Assembly: GCF_000412695.1 (NCBI RefSeq)
Contig: NC_021499.1
Coordinates: forward strand, 4,030,001 to 4,094,000
Length of the DNA stretch: 64,000 bases
Direction of reading: 5' to 3'
Source: Pseudomonas resinovorans NBRC 106553
Lineage (GTDB): Bacteria > Pseudomonadota > Gammaproteobacteria > Pseudomonadales > Pseudomonadaceae
Shown piece by piece: positions 49,324 through 58,727 of the stretch; position 1 is the stretch's first letter; each line of letters begins with the position of its first letter. Under the pieces are notes generated by a model. That model was not told where the DNA came from. It made no database searches and was given only the letters and a program-made list of their open reading frames with translations. A program made the position numbers and the translations under genes.

Positions 49324-49360
49324 AGTATTGCTGGCGCCCGAGGCGCCCCGGAGAATCCCA

Positions 49361-50098
49361 ATGAATGGCAAAGTCTGGCTGGTAGGTGCGGGCCCCGGCG
49401 ACCCCGAGCTGCTGACCCTGAAAGCGGTGAAGGCGTTGAATCAGGCGGATGTGGTGATGATCGACGACCTGGTCAATCCGGCTGTGCTGGAACACTGCTC
49501 CGGCGCCCGGATCATCCGTGTGGGCAAGCGTGGCGGCTGCCGCTCGACACCCCAGGAATTCATCCATCGGCTGATGCTGCGCCATGCCCGCCAGGGTAAA
49601 TGCGTGGTCCGCCTCAAAGGCGGCGACCCGTGCATCTTCGGTCGCGGCGGTGAGGAAGCCGAATGGCTCGCCGCGCGCGGCGTCGACAGCGAACTGGTCA
49701 ATGGCATCACCGCAGGCCTCGCCGGCGCCACCAACTGCGGCATATCCCTCACCCTGCGCGGCATCAGCCGCGGCGTGACCCTGGTGACCGCCCACACCCA
49801 GGACGACAGCAGCCTCAACTGGAGCGCCCTGGCGCAATCGGGCACGACCCTGGTGGTCTACATGGGCGTGGCCAAGCTGGCGGACATTCGCGACGGCCTG
49901 CTCGCTGGCGGCATGTCCGACGCCATGCCCGTGGCCATGATCGAGAACGCTTCCCTGCCCCAGCAGCGCGAATGCCGCAGCAGCCTCGGGCGGATGCAAC
50001 TGGATGCCCTGGCCTTCGAACTGAAGAGCCCGGCGATCCTGGTCATAGGCGAGGTCGCCGCGGCCGCCGCCGTGGTTGCGCTGGCGCAGAGCGCCTGA
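49361..50098 (+). CDS. cobA: Uroporphyrinogen-III C-methyltransferase
   Basis: The 245-residue SUMT enzyme methylates uroporphyrinogen III at C2 and C7 to precorrin-2, feeding siroheme (needed by nitrite and sulfite reductases) and cobalamin. The SAM motifs VGAGPGDPELLTLKA and GGDPCIFGRGGEE are intact, as is GITAGLAGATNCGISLT. The start is the conserved MNGKVWLVGAGPG, 37 bases after the nirB-like stop. In P. aeruginosa it is the last gene of the nas operon. Confidence 0.96.
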   Translation: MNGKVWLVGAGPGDPELLTLKAVKALNQADVVMIDDLVNPAVLEHCSGARIIRVGKRGGCRSTPQEFIHRLMLRHARQGKCVVRLKGGDPCIFGRGGEEAEWLAARGVDSELVNGITAGLAGATNCGISLTLRGISRGVTLVTAHTQDDSSLNWSALAQSGTTLVVYMGVAKLADIRDGLLAGGMSDAMPVAMIENASLPQQRECRSSLGRMQLDALAFELKSPAILVIGEVAAAAAVVALAQSA

Positions 50099-50185
50099 CT
50101 CTCTCTTCGCTCCTACAGGAAGCAGACCGTGCCAGTACCGGCCAACGGCGCTCGGGATGTTTCCCAGCGCTTTTCTCCAGGCAAA

Positions 50186-50212
50186 GAAAAACCCGGCCGA
50201 GGCCGGGTTTTT
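50186..50212. terminator. Bidirectional terminator between cobA and oprF
   Basis: AAAAACCCGGCC and GGCCGGGTTTTT form a stem with A/U runs on both strands between convergent genes. Confidence 0.92.
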
Positions 50213-50229
50213 CGTGAGGCTCAGACCAA

Positions 50230-51282
50230 TTACTTGGACTGGGCTTCCACTTCAGCTTCTACGCGACGGTTAACAGCGCGGCCTTCAGCGGTAGCGTTGT
50301 CAGCAACCGGGCGGGACTCGCCGTAGCCGACAGCTTCAACACGCTCGCCACCTACGCCGTACTGGTTGACCAGTACGTCGCGAACGGCGTTGGCACGACG
50401 CTCGGACAGTTTCTGGTTGTAGGCGTCGGTGCCGACGGAGTCGGTGTGACCTTCAACGGTGGTGCTGGTGGACGGGTACTGGTTCATGAAGTCAGCAACG
50501 TTCTTGATATCGCCGTAGCTTTCTTCCTTGACCTTGTACTTGTCGAAGTCGAACTTCACGTCCAGCTCAACACGTACCACTTCGGCAACGGCCGGGCAGC
50601 CATCGGCGTCAACGGTGACGTTGGCCGGGGTGTCCGGGCACTTGTCGACGTTGTCGCACACGCCGTCGTTGTCGCTGTCAGCGCAGACTTCGGCAACCGG
50701 AGCCGGAGCCGGCTCGGCCTGGCGGGTGGAACCGCCGAAGTTGACGCCAACGCCAACACCAGCCATCCACTCGGATTCGTTGGCGTCGATGTTGTACATG
50801 CCGTCCAGGCTAGCCTTGGCGAAGAAGTTCTCGGTGAAGTAGTACTTCAGACCGGTACCGATGTTCGCGAAGGTGCTGCGATCGCGGCCGCCGCGGGGCG
50901 GGAGGTTGCTGATGCTCTGATGGGCAAAGCCGGTCGAAACGTAAGGACGCAGACCTACACCCGGAGTACCGAAGTGGTAGATGGCATCCAGAGAGGCCAG
51001 AGCGCCATTGACGTCCTTGTGGCCGTCCGGCGGGAAGCGGTCATCGGAGTTCATGTCGCGGTATTCGCCGTACGACAGAGCCAGGGAGACGTCGTCGGTC
51101 AGGTAGTAGCCTACCGAGCCGCCGAACAGGTTGCCGTCTTCCATATTGCGCGAACTGTCGGTGAAGTAACGCTTACCGAAAGCCTCCACCTCAACTGCGC
51201 CTTGGCCTTGAGCCAGCGCGTTCAGCGAAAAGGCGGCAACAAGAGAGCCAACGGCTACGCCTAAGGTGTTTTTCAGTTTCAT
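50230..51282 (-). CDS. oprF: Major outer-membrane porin OprF
   Basis: A 350-residue outer-membrane protein. A signal peptide (MKLKNTLGVAVGSLVAAFSL, cut near LAQG) precedes an eight-stranded barrel (about 25-185). A linker with four cysteines (CADSDNDGVCDNVDKC ... DADGC) is typical of Pseudomonas OprF. The C-terminal OmpA domain binds peptidoglycan (VEGHTDSVGTDAYNQKLSERR). Length matches OprF. sigX lies just upstream on the same strand. Confidence 0.97.
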   Translation of the reverse strand: MKLKNTLGVAVGSLVAAFSLNALAQGQGAVEVEAFGKRYFTDSSRNMEDGNLFGGSVGYYLTDDVSLALSYGEYRDMNSDDRFPPDGHKDVNGALASLDAIYHFGTPGVGLRPYVSTGFAHQSISNLPPRGGRDRSTFANIGTGLKYYFTENFFAKASLDGMYNIDANESEWMAGVGVGVNFGGSTRQAEPAPAPVAEVCADSDNDGVCDNVDKCPDTPANVTVDADGCPAVAEVVRVELDVKFDFDKYKVKEESYGDIKNVADFMNQYPSTSTTVEGHTDSVGTDAYNQKLSERRANAVRDVLVNQYGVGGERVEAVGYGESRPVADNATAEGRAVNRRVEAEVEAQSK

Positions 51283-51311
51283 CCGTAAATCCCCATCTTG
51301 GTGGTCAGTAA

Positions 51312-51351
51312 GTTGTCGCAAAATCTCCGGACAACTTGGGTGGCAATTCTA
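51312..51351 (-). promoter_or_regulatory. oprF promoter element and leader hairpin
   Basis: In the 108-base gap between sigX and oprF, a -10-like TAGAAT lies at 51346-51351 (minus strand). GTTGTC and GACAAC (51312-51317 with 51330-51335) form a leader hairpin downstream of it. A separate SigX-dependent promoter is expected here from P. aeruginosa, but I could not place it with confidence. Confidence 0.4.
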
Positions 51352-51390
51352 GCAGAAGGTGCCAGCCCATAAGAGATAATTTTTCCCGGA

Positions 51391-51981
51391 CTAAGTTTCG
51401 GTTAGACCGGAGAATTTTTCTCGCAGACGATCCAGTGCACGTTTGTAGCGCATTTTTGTTGCACTCAGCCCCATGTGCATGATGTCTGCGATCTCCTGAA
51501 ACTCCAGCTCTGCGACAAAACGTAGCACAAGGATTTCCCGGTCGATGGGATTCACATGTACCAGCCATCGCTCCAGCCCCCCGCGTTCCTCGACCTTTGG
51601 GGTCTTCTCATCCGAGGCTTCTTCGAGCGGATCCAGACTCAGCGCATCCATTAAGCGCCGCTTACGACGCTCTTTCCGATACTGGGTAATGCACTCGTTG
51701 TAAGTGATGCTATATAGCCATGTCTTGAACTTCGACTTGCCTTCGAAGCTTTTCAATCCATAGAGCACCTTGAGCATCACTTCCTGGCAGACATCATCAG
51801 CGTCACGATCATTACCCAAGTAACGGGCACAAACATTGAACAAGGTGCGCTGATAACGCCGCATCAATTCTTCATAGGCGCGGGTGACATGGAAAAGCTC
51901 GACATGCGCGCGCTCCACCAGCTCCTCATCAGAGAGCTCGCGTGGGTCATAGCGCAAGGAAAGCGATTGGGGCTTGTTCAA
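51391..51981 (-). CDS. sigX: ECF sigma factor SigX
   Basis: A 196-residue ECF sigma factor. Region 2 is YQRTLFNVCARYLGNDRDADDVCQ to FKTWLYSITYNECI, and region 4 is LRFVAELEFQEIADIMHMG with ATKMRYKRALDRLR. It drives oprF and cell-envelope and fatty acid genes in P. aeruginosa. The start is TTG (TTGAACAAGCCC), with no strong ribosome site, giving the conserved MNKPQSLSLRYDPRELSDEEL. No anti-sigma gene is adjacent; cmpX, upstream, is the usual functional partner. Confidence 0.95.
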   Translation of the reverse strand: MNKPQSLSLRYDPRELSDEELVERAHVELFHVTRAYEELMRRYQRTLFNVCARYLGNDRDADDVCQEVMLKVLYGLKSFEGKSKFKTWLYSITYNECITQYRKERRKRRLMDALSLDPLEEASDEKTPKVEERGGLERWLVHVNPIDREILVLRFVAELEFQEIADIMHMGLSATKMRYKRALDRLREKFSGLTET

Positions 51982-52077
51982 AACGGGTCGGGCCGACAGT
52001 CAGGTCAAAAGCCGCCGGGGGCGCGATGTCCGCGTACCCCGCCTGGCGGCATACATTAGCAGGGAAAAGCCGTCGTG

Positions 52078-52902
52078 TTAGCGGCTGGTTACCCGTTGAT
52101 CGAGCAAGGTACGGTTCGACACCGATACCAGCTCACCCTCATCGGTGAGCAGCAGGGTCTTCACCGTGCCGATTTCCTCGATCTGCCCTTCGACATCGCC
52201 AACCTTCACTTGTTGCCCGACCTGATAGAGCTCACGCACATAAATGCCGGCCAGGATCTGCCCGGCGATCTCGCGACTGCCAAGGCCCAGCGCCAGCGCC
52301 GCCGCCAGGCCGATGGAAATCAGCACGATGGCGATGACGTTGTTCAGCAGTTCGGTCTTGACCTCCAGCTGGCCGATGGCCACGGAGATGCTGATGATGA
52401 TGACCAGGCCCTGGGCGATGCGGCCCAGGCCATGGGCATAGTCCAGGCCCACGCCTTCGGCGGCGCCGCGCACCAGGCCGCTGACCAGTTGCGCCAGCAG
52501 GACACCCGCCAGCAGCACCAGGGCGGCACCCAGCACCTTGGGCAGGTAGAGCGCCAGCACGTCGAGGGTCGCCGAGACGCGGTCAAGCCCCAGGGATTCG
52601 GCAGCCGAAACCAGGAAGATCAGCAGCACGAACCAGTAGACGATCTTGCCTATCAGGGTGGAGACCGGCACCTGGATACCGGCGCGGGAAAGCATCTTGG
52701 TCAGGCCGGTACCCGCCATCAGGCGATCCAGGCCCACCTTGGCCAGCAGCTTGGACAGCAAGGTATCCAGCAGCTTGGCCACGACGAAACCCAGCAGCAC
52801 CACCACCAGAGCGCCGAACAGGCGCGGAATGAAGCCCGCCACCGGTGCCCACACCGAGGTCATTGCGTTGACGAGTCCTTGAGTCCAGGGGTCGAATTCC
52901 AT
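52078..52902 (-). CDS. cmpX: Mechanosensitive channel-like protein CmpX
   Basis: A 274-residue membrane protein of the MscS-related CmpX type, with about five membrane segments (near 20-45, 85-105, 120-145, 160-180 and 190-215) and a short cytoplasmic C-terminal domain (QQVKVGDVEGQIEEIGTVKTLLL, the MscS beta domain). It modulates SigX activity in pseudomonads. The ATG at 52902 is chosen over a TTG 6 bases upstream. crfX ends 2 bases before it. Confidence 0.92.
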   Translation of the reverse strand: MEFDPWTQGLVNAMTSVWAPVAGFIPRLFGALVVVLLGFVVAKLLDTLLSKLLAKVGLDRLMAGTGLTKMLSRAGIQVPVSTLIGKIVYWFVLLIFLVSAAESLGLDRVSATLDVLALYLPKVLGAALVLLAGVLLAQLVSGLVRGAAEGVGLDYAHGLGRIAQGLVIIISISVAIGQLEVKTELLNNVIAIVLISIGLAAALALGLGSREIAGQILAGIYVRELYQVGQQVKVGDVEGQIEEIGTVKTLLLTDEGELVSVSNRTLLDQRVTSR

Positions 52903-52904
52903 GT

Positions 52905-53153
52905 TCAATCAGCCTTATCTGCGGAACGGTCAGAAGCATTGCGGCGCGAAACGGGCGCCAAGTGGGGCGAACCATTGTTGAGGGCGATCATCAGCGCCTC
53001 GAGCCAGTGGCCGACGAGGCTGAACAGATCCCCCGCACCCACCTGGCGATTGGCGGTCTTGAGCACGCGGCCCAGGGTAGCGTCGTCGTCATGGTCAGAG
53101 TTCGGGGACGCTTTCAGCAGGTCCCGCAGGGATTCTTCGAACGGATCGTGCAT
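52905..53153 (-). CDS. crfX: CrfX, small conserved protein
   Basis: An 82-residue cytoplasmic protein without known domains (MHDPFEESLRDLLKASPNSD). It lies in the cmaX-crfX-cmpX-sigX-oprF cluster (PA1774) and has been linked to the SigX regulon. The start ATG is preceded by GAGGTG; a GTG 6 bases upstream is also in frame. It abuts cmpX. Function is not known. Confidence 0.88.
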   Translation of the reverse strand: MHDPFEESLRDLLKASPNSDHDDDATLGRVLKTANRQVGAGDLFSLVGHWLEALMIALNNGSPHLAPVSRRNASDRSADKAD

Positions 53154-53207
53154 GCGCACCTCACGTGGGTATGTCGGCTAGACGTGACTGGAACGGGGCG
53201 GGTCACA

Positions 53208-54203
53208 TCAGAGCCAGCGCAATCGGCGGAATAGCCATAACTGGAAGCTCGCGATCCCCAGGATCACCAGGCAGGCGAGGAGGAAGCCCCAGGGCGTTTC
53301 GTCCCCGGGAATGCCGTTGACGTTCATCCCCAGCAGGCCGGTGATGAAGCTCAGGGGCAGGAAGAAACCGGTGGTGATGCCCAGCAGGTACATGGTGCGA
53401 CTGGTGCGCTCGCCCTGGCGGCGACTTTCGCTCTCCAGCACCAGGCCGATGCGCTCGCGAATCAGCTCCAGCTCCTCGAGGTAGCGGGTGAGGCGGTTGT
53501 TCAGTTCGTTCCAGTAGTCGCTGTCGTCACCGACGAACCAGGGGGCACGACTGCGCGCCAGCTGCCCGTAGATATCGCGCTGAGGCGCCAGGAAGCGCTT
53601 GAGCCCGGCGGCGCGCCGACGAATCTGCAGCATCAGGTCGTGGTTCGGGTGGAAGCGCACATTGTTATCCAGCTGCTCTTCCTGCTCGTCGACCCGCTCG
53701 GACAGGTCGGCCACCAGCGAGTCCACCTTGTCGGTCAGGTGTTCGGCCATATACAGCAGCACTTCGGAGGAAGTCTTCGGCCCGCTGCCCTGCTCCCACT
53801 GGGCGATCAACTCGTCGGTGGCGTGCAGGGGGCGCAGGCGCAGGGAAAGAATGCGCTGCGCCGAGGCGAAGATGCGCACCGAGACCATGTCCTCCGGGAC
53901 GGCGCCCGGGTTGAGGTTCACGCCGCGCAGGAACAGCAGCAGCTCATCGCCCGGCAAGGCCAGCATGCGTGGGCGGGTGCTTTCTTCCAGCAGCAGGTCG
54001 CAGGTGAACTCCGACAACCCGCTCTGCTCCCGCAGCCAGCGTCGCGCCAGCGGATGGCTGCGATCCCAATGCAGCCAGAGGCTCTGCTCAGGCGTCAGTT
54101 GCAGGTCGGCCAGGGCCTCCCGGGCAACGGGTTGCGCACCGCCGCGCCCGTCCAGCACGAAGGCATGCACCAGGCCCCACTGGGCGTTCTGTTCCTCGAA
54201 CAT
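53208..54203 (-). CDS. cmaX: CorA/ZntB-type divalent metal transporter CmaX
   Basis: A 331-residue CorA-superfamily protein. The long cytoplasmic N-terminal domain (about 1-265) is followed by two C-terminal membrane helices. The pore motif reads GMNVNGIPG, where the GMN needed by CorA is intact. It sits upstream of crfX-cmpX-sigX-oprF on the same strand, as PA1773 does. Metal specificity (magnesium or zinc) cannot be decided. Confidence 0.93.
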   Translation of the reverse strand: MFEEQNAQWGLVHAFVLDGRGGAQPVAREALADLQLTPEQSLWLHWDRSHPLARRWLREQSGLSEFTCDLLLEESTRPRMLALPGDELLLFLRGVNLNPGAVPEDMVSVRIFASAQRILSLRLRPLHATDELIAQWEQGSGPKTSSEVLLYMAEHLTDKVDSLVADLSERVDEQEEQLDNNVRFHPNHDLMLQIRRRAAGLKRFLAPQRDIYGQLARSRAPWFVGDDSDYWNELNNRLTRYLEELELIRERIGLVLESESRRQGERTSRTMYLLGITTGFFLPLSFITGLLGMNVNGIPGDETPWGFLLACLVILGIASFQLWLFRRLRWL

Positions 54204-54217
54204 TCGTTCTCCTTGGA

Positions 54218-54246
54218 AGAAAAAGCCCGACTTTCGCCGGGCTCTT
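54218..54246 (-). terminator. rraA terminator
   Basis: AGAGCCCGGC and GTCGGGCTTTTTC form a stem with a U-run on the minus strand directly after the rraA stop and ahead of cmaX. Confidence 0.8.
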
Positions 54247-54250
54247 CGGA

Positions 54251-54739
54251 TCAGGCCGGCATTTCCAGGGGTTCGGGCGAAATGATGATGCCGTTGTTGT
54301 CGGCATACAGGTACTCGCCCGGGCGGAAGGTTACGCCTCCGAAGGTGACCGCCACGTTCAGGTCGCCGATGCCGCGCTTGTCGGTCTTCATCGGATGGCT
54401 GGCCAGGGCCTGGACACCCAGGTCGGTCTGGGCGATCACGTCGACGTCACGGATGCAGCCGTAGACGACTATGCCTTCCCAACCGTTCTTCGCGGCCTTT
54501 TCGGCCAGCATGTCGCCCAGCAGGGCACGGCGCAGGGAACCACCGCCATCCACGACCAGTATCTTGCCCTTGCCCGGCAGGTCGACCTGCTCCTTGACCA
54601 GGGAGTTGTCCTCGAAGCATTTGATGGTGACGATCTCGCCGCCGAAGGAGTCGCGACCGCCGAAGTTGCTGAACATGGGTTCGACAACCTGGACCAGGTC
54701 CGGATAGGCATCGCACAGATCAGGGGTAACGTATTGCAT
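54251..54739 (-). CDS. rraA: Ribonuclease E activity regulator RraA / 4-hydroxy-4-methyl-2-oxoglutarate aldolase fold
   Basis: A 162-residue RraA-family protein (MenG-like). The conserved [24 protein letters not shown] and [17 protein letters not shown] segments are present. In E. coli RraA binds RNase E and slows decay of RNAs; some homologues are aldolases, which require the same metal site (D-x-x-R region GCIRDVD), so enzymatic activity is possible. The start [14 protein letters not shown] has AAGGAGATATCC upstream. Confidence 0.93.
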   Translation of the reverse strand: MQYVTPDLCDAYPDLVQVVEPMFSNFGGRDSFGGEIVTIKCFEDNSLVKEQVDLPGKGKILVVDGGGSLRRALLGDMLAEKAAKNGWEGIVVYGCIRDVDVIAQTDLGVQALASHPMKTDKRGIGDLNVAVTFGGVTFRPGEYLYADNNGIIISPEPLEMPA

Positions 54740-54759
54740 GGATATCTCCTTGATAGCAG

Positions 54760-55059
54760 TTACAGATCGAGACCGATGCGGTCGCCGTCGTAGGCCAGCG
54801 GCAAGCGCTGCAAGGGTGGACAGGGCGCGTTGAGCGGGCGGCCATTGCCCAGGTCGAACGCGATGCCATGTCTGGAACACCGTAGCACGCTGCCCTCCAG
54901 CGTACCGGTGTGCAGGGGCGCACCTTGATGAGGGCAGCGATTTTCCATGAGGATCGGCTGCTGATCAACGACGATCAGCAATAAATGCCGGCCCTGAACC
55001 TGAAAGGTGCCACGGTAGCCGTCCTGCAGATTGATCAGTCGTTCCAGCGCTACGAACAT
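54760..55059 (-). CDS. Small Rieske [2Fe-2S] protein
   Basis: A 99-residue stand-alone Rieske protein. Cluster ligands are C42 and H44 (RCPHQGAPL) and C61 and H64 ([10 protein letters not shown]). No membrane anchor or oxygenase domain is present. It may carry electrons for an oxygenase or other redox enzyme, but no reductase gene is adjacent. It lies between rraA and the hydrolase gene on the same strand. Confidence 0.88.
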   Translation of the reverse strand: MFVALERLINLQDGYRGTFQVQGRHLLLIVVDQQPILMENRCPHQGAPLHTGTLEGSVLRCSRHGIAFDLGNGRPLNAPCPPLQRLPLAYDGDRIGLDL

Positions 55060-55143
55060 CTCGCCTCCGCCGCCCCGCGATACCCGCCATCTTTAGCACA
55101 GCCCCCGGCTCGCCGAAACCGCCGGGCGCCGGCAAGCTCCGAT

Positions 55144-56130
55144 CTAGAGCGCCACCGCCTCGAGCGCAGCTGTCGTGAGCGGAAGCCGCTGGTGCTCCAG
55201 CCAGTGGGCCACCAGCGGCCAGACCTCGCGCTCGGCGGCCTTGCTCACCAGCATTTCGATATGGCCGAAGTCGTCGCTGAAACCTTCGTCCTTCGCCAGC
55301 AGCAGGAAGTGCCGGTGTTCTTCCGGAACCTGTTCCAGCAGCTTGCGGCAAGCCCAGGCCGGGTCTTGCAGGTCACCCGCTGCGGCCACCGCCATCACCG
55401 GCATGCGCACCTCGGCCAGGCCCGCCCACCAGTCCCGCTCGGCATCGCCGAAGCGCCCGAACAGGCCGTGCCAGCGCAGGCTTTCCAGGGCGAGGCCAAT
55501 GGGCTCGTCCTCCGGCCCACGCTTGAGCCAGGAACCGGAAAGCACCTCGAAGCGCTTGAGCAGCATGCGCCCGCCCCACTCCACCGGCGGCACCTTCAGC
55601 GGCCAGTAGTTGCGGCTGACCTGACTACCGAACAACGCGGCCGACGCCACGTCCTCCTCACCCAGGTAGTGGCCGCCCAGGGCCGCGGCCAGGGTGGTGC
55701 CACCCAGGGAATGGCCGATCCAGTGCGGCACCTGGCCGCTCTGCTCACGCACGAAGGCGGCGATGGCCGGCAGGTCGTAGCGCGCATAGTCGGCAACGCG
55801 ATTGCGACGGTACTGCTGGTTGCGCGGCGACAGCCCGTGGCCGCGCATCTCGGCTATCCACGGGTCGAAACCGGCACGCGCCAGGTAGGGCGCAAGGCCC
55901 AGCCCCCTGGGCGAATACCAGAACCGGCGATTGGAAAAGCTGCCGTGCAACAGGATGACCGGAACGCCACGGCCGCCCTCCTGGCCGAAACGGCCAAGAC
56001 GGGTCAGCACCAGTTCGACGCTGGGGTCAGGGCTGTTGGCGGGTTTCAGGCGATAGACGTCTTCAGTCAGGTCGCCACGGAGTTCCGCGCTCATCAGCGC
56101 AACGGGAAAGAGTTCGCTACTGCTTTGCAT
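55144..56130 (-). CDS. Alpha/beta hydrolase fold protein
   Basis: A 328-residue alpha/beta hydrolase. The oxyanion motif is LLHGSFSNRRFW and the nucleophile elbow is GHSLGG (about residue 140), with a C-terminal His in FGHIEMLV. It resembles lipase/esterase proteins; the substrate is unknown. The ATG at 56130 (MQSSSELFPVALM) is used; it has a weak ribosome site and lies only 16 bases after the ppsA terminator. A GTG 15 bases upstream is an alternative. Confidence 0.87.
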   Translation of the reverse strand: MQSSSELFPVALMSAELRGDLTEDVYRLKPANSPDPSVELVLTRLGRFGQEGGRGVPVILLHGSFSNRRFWYSPRGLGLAPYLARAGFDPWIAEMRGHGLSPRNQQYRRNRVADYARYDLPAIAAFVREQSGQVPHWIGHSLGGTTLAAALGGHYLGEEDVASAALFGSQVSRNYWPLKVPPVEWGGRMLLKRFEVLSGSWLKRGPEDEPIGLALESLRWHGLFGRFGDAERDWWAGLAEVRMPVMAVAAAGDLQDPAWACRKLLEQVPEEHRHFLLLAKDEGFSDDFGHIEMLVSKAAEREVWPLVAHWLEHQRLPLTTAALEAVAL

Positions 56131-56145
56131 GATTGCTGCTTGCAC

Positions 56146-56174
56146 AAAAAAGGGCGGGGTTGAGCCCGCCCTTT
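56146..56174 (-). terminator. ppsA terminator
   Basis: AAAAGGGCGGG and CCCGCCCTTTTTT form a stem with a U-run on the minus strand, 20 bases beyond the ppsA stop. Confidence 0.88.
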
Positions 56175-56194
56175 TCGCTACTACCGATGAAGGA

Positions 56195-58564
56195 TCAGGC
56201 CTGACCTTCCGCGAGGAAGAACCAGGTGTCCAGCACTGAGTCGGGGTTCAGGGACACGCTTTCGATGCCCTGCTCCATCAGCCACTTGGCCAGGTCCGGA
56301 TGGTCGGACGGGCCCTGGCCGCAGATGCCGATGTACTTGCCGGCCTTGTTGCAGGCGGCAATGGCATTGGCCAGCAGCTTCTTCACCGCCGGGTTACGCT
56401 CGTCGAACAGGTGCGCAACGATACCGGAGTCGCGGTCCAGGCCCAGGGTCAGCTGGGTCAGGTCGTTGGAGCCGATGGAGAAGCCGTCGAAGAACTCGAG
56501 GAACTCGTCGGCCAACAGGGCGTTGGACGGCAGTTCGCACATCATGATGACCTTCAGGCCGTTCTCGCCGCGCTTCAGGCCGTTGCTGGCCAGCAGCTCG
56601 ACCACCTGGCTGGCTTCGCCCAGGGTACGGACGAAGGGCACCATGATCTCGACGTTGGTCAGGCCCATCTCGTTGCGCACTTTCTTCAGTGCGCGGCACT
56701 CCAGCTCGAAGCAGTCACGGAAGGACTCGCTGATGTAGCGCGAGGCGCCACGGAAGCCGAGCATGGGGTTCTCTTCTTCCGGCTCGTAGAGCTTGCCGCC
56801 GATCAGGTTGGCGTATTCGTTGGACTTGAAGTCCGACAGGCGCACGATGACCTTCTTCGGCCAGAAGGCCGCGGCCAGGGTGCTGATGCCTTCAACCAGC
56901 TTCTCGACGTAGAAGCCCACCGGGTCGCTGTAGCCGGCGATGCGCTTCTCGACGCTTTCCTTGATTTCCAGCGGCAGGCTGGCGAAGTTCAGCAGCGCCT
57001 TCGGGTGCACCCCGATCATGCGGTTGATGATGAACTCCAAGCGCGCCAGCCCCACACCCTCGTTGGGCAGCTGGGCGAAGTCGAAGGCGCGGTCAGGGTT
57101 GCCGACGTTCATCATGATCTTGAACGGCAGGTCGGGCATGGCGTCGACCGAGTTCTTGCGGATATCGAAGCCCAGCTGGCCTTCGAAGATGAAGCCGGTG
57201 TCGCCCTCGGCGCAGGAAACGGTCACGCCCTGGCCATCCTGCAGGACCTGGGTGGCGTTGCCGCAGCCCACTACCGCCGGGATGCCCAGTTCACGGGCGA
57301 TGATCGCCGCGTGGCAGGTACGGCCGCCGCGGTTGGTGACGATGGCGCTGGCGCGCTTCATCACGGGCTCCCAGTCCGGGTCGGTCATGTCGGAGACCAG
57401 TACGTCGCCCGGCTGGACCTTGTCCATCTCGGAAACGTCGTGGATCACCTTCACCGGGCCGGCGCCGATGCGCTGGCCGATGGCACGGCCTTCCACCAGG
57501 ACCTTGCCCTTTTCCTTCAGCAGGTAGCGCTCCATCACGGTGGCGCTGGCGCGGCTCTTCACGGTTTCCGGACGGGCCTGAACGATGTACAGCTTGCCGT
57601 CGTCACCGTCCTTGGCCCATTCGATGTCCATCGGACGGCCGTAGTGCTTCTCGATGATCAGGGCCTGCTTGGCCAGTTCGGTCACTTCGGCGTCGGAAAG
57701 GGCGAAGCGGGCGCGGTCGGCACGATCCACGTCGACGGTCTTCACCGACTTGCCGGCCTTGGCTTCCTCGCCGTAGATCATCTTGATCGCCTTGCTGCCC
57801 AGGTTGCGGCGCAGGATGGCGGGACGGCCGGCTTCCAGGGTGGCTTTGTGCACATAGAACTCGTCGGGGTTCACGGCGCCTTGCACCACGGTCTCGCCGA
57901 GGCCGTAGGCGGCGGTGATGAACACCACGTCACGGAAGCCGGATTCGGTATCCAGGGTGAACATCACGCCGGCAGTGCCGGTTTCCGAACGGACCATGCG
58001 CTGGACGCCGGCGGACAGGGCGACCAGCTTGTGGTCGAAGCCCTGGTGCACGCGGTAGGCGATGGCGCGGTCGTTGAACAGGGAGGCGAAGACCTCCTTG
58101 GCGGCGCGGATCACGTTGTCCACGCCCCGGATGTTGAGGAAGGTTTCCTGCTGGCCGGCGAAGGAAGCGTCGGGCAGGTCCTCGGCGGTAGCGGACGAAC
58201 GTACCGCAACGGCCATGTTGTCGTTACCGCCGGCCATGGCGGCGAACGCGGTACGGATCTCGCTGTTCAGGCGCTCCGGGAACTCGGCGTCCATGACCCA
58301 CTGGCGGATCTGCGCACCGGTCTTGGCCAGGGCGGCTACGTCGTCGACGTCCAGTGCGTCCAGCGCGGCGTGGATACGCTCGTTCAGACCGCTCTGCTCG
58401 AGGAAGTCACGGTAGGCCTGGGCAGTAGTGGCGAAACCACCGGGAACGGAAACACCGGCGCCCGCCAGATTGCTGATCATCTCGCCCAGGGATGCGTTCT
58501 TGCCCCCCACATGCTCAACATCGTGAACGCCGAGCTTATCGAGGGAAACTACGTACTCTACCAA
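56195..58564 (-). CDS. ppsA: Phosphoenolpyruvate synthase
   Basis: A 789-residue enzyme converting pyruvate and ATP to phosphoenolpyruvate in gluconeogenesis. An N-terminal ATP-grasp domain (about 1-350) is followed by the swivelling phosphohistidine domain with H418 in [15 protein letters not shown] and the C-terminal TIM-barrel ([15 protein letters not shown]). The start is TTG, preceded by GGAGAGATCACC, giving the conserved [15 protein letters not shown]. It is divergent from its regulator ppsR. Confidence 0.97.
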   Translation of the reverse strand: MVEYVVSLDKLGVHDVEHVGGKNASLGEMISNLAGAGVSVPGGFATTAQAYRDFLEQSGLNERIHAALDALDVDDVAALAKTGAQIRQWVMDAEFPERLNSEIRTAFAAMAGGNDNMAVAVRSSATAEDLPDASFAGQQETFLNIRGVDNVIRAAKEVFASLFNDRAIAYRVHQGFDHKLVALSAGVQRMVRSETGTAGVMFTLDTESGFRDVVFITAAYGLGETVVQGAVNPDEFYVHKATLEAGRPAILRRNLGSKAIKMIYGEEAKAGKSVKTVDVDRADRARFALSDAEVTELAKQALIIEKHYGRPMDIEWAKDGDDGKLYIVQARPETVKSRASATVMERYLLKEKGKVLVEGRAIGQRIGAGPVKVIHDVSEMDKVQPGDVLVSDMTDPDWEPVMKRASAIVTNRGGRTCHAAIIARELGIPAVVGCGNATQVLQDGQGVTVSCAEGDTGFIFEGQLGFDIRKNSVDAMPDLPFKIMMNVGNPDRAFDFAQLPNEGVGLARLEFIINRMIGVHPKALLNFASLPLEIKESVEKRIAGYSDPVGFYVEKLVEGISTLAAAFWPKKVIVRLSDFKSNEYANLIGGKLYEPEEENPMLGFRGASRYISESFRDCFELECRALKKVRNEMGLTNVEIMVPFVRTLGEASQVVELLASNGLKRGENGLKVIMMCELPSNALLADEFLEFFDGFSIGSNDLTQLTLGLDRDSGIVAHLFDERNPAVKKLLANAIAACNKAGKYIGICGQGPSDHPDLAKWLMEQGIESVSLNPDSVLDTWFFLAEGQA

Positions 58565-58727
58565 GGTGATCTCTCCACTGATTGTTGGAAAAGCTCAAAC
58601 GGAACGGGTCCGCTGCGTTCTGGCTTTGGTCCAGAAAAATACGTCACAATGCCGACCGGCTCGGGCCTGGCGAAAACGCGGCCTATCATAGCCAAGAATC
58701 GTTCCTGACTTAAGGCTTTTGGCGCAA

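Noticed and set aside
56300..58708. 802-codon plus-strand frame over ppsA
   Set aside because: Antisense shadow; ppsA on the minus strand is complete with catalytic His.
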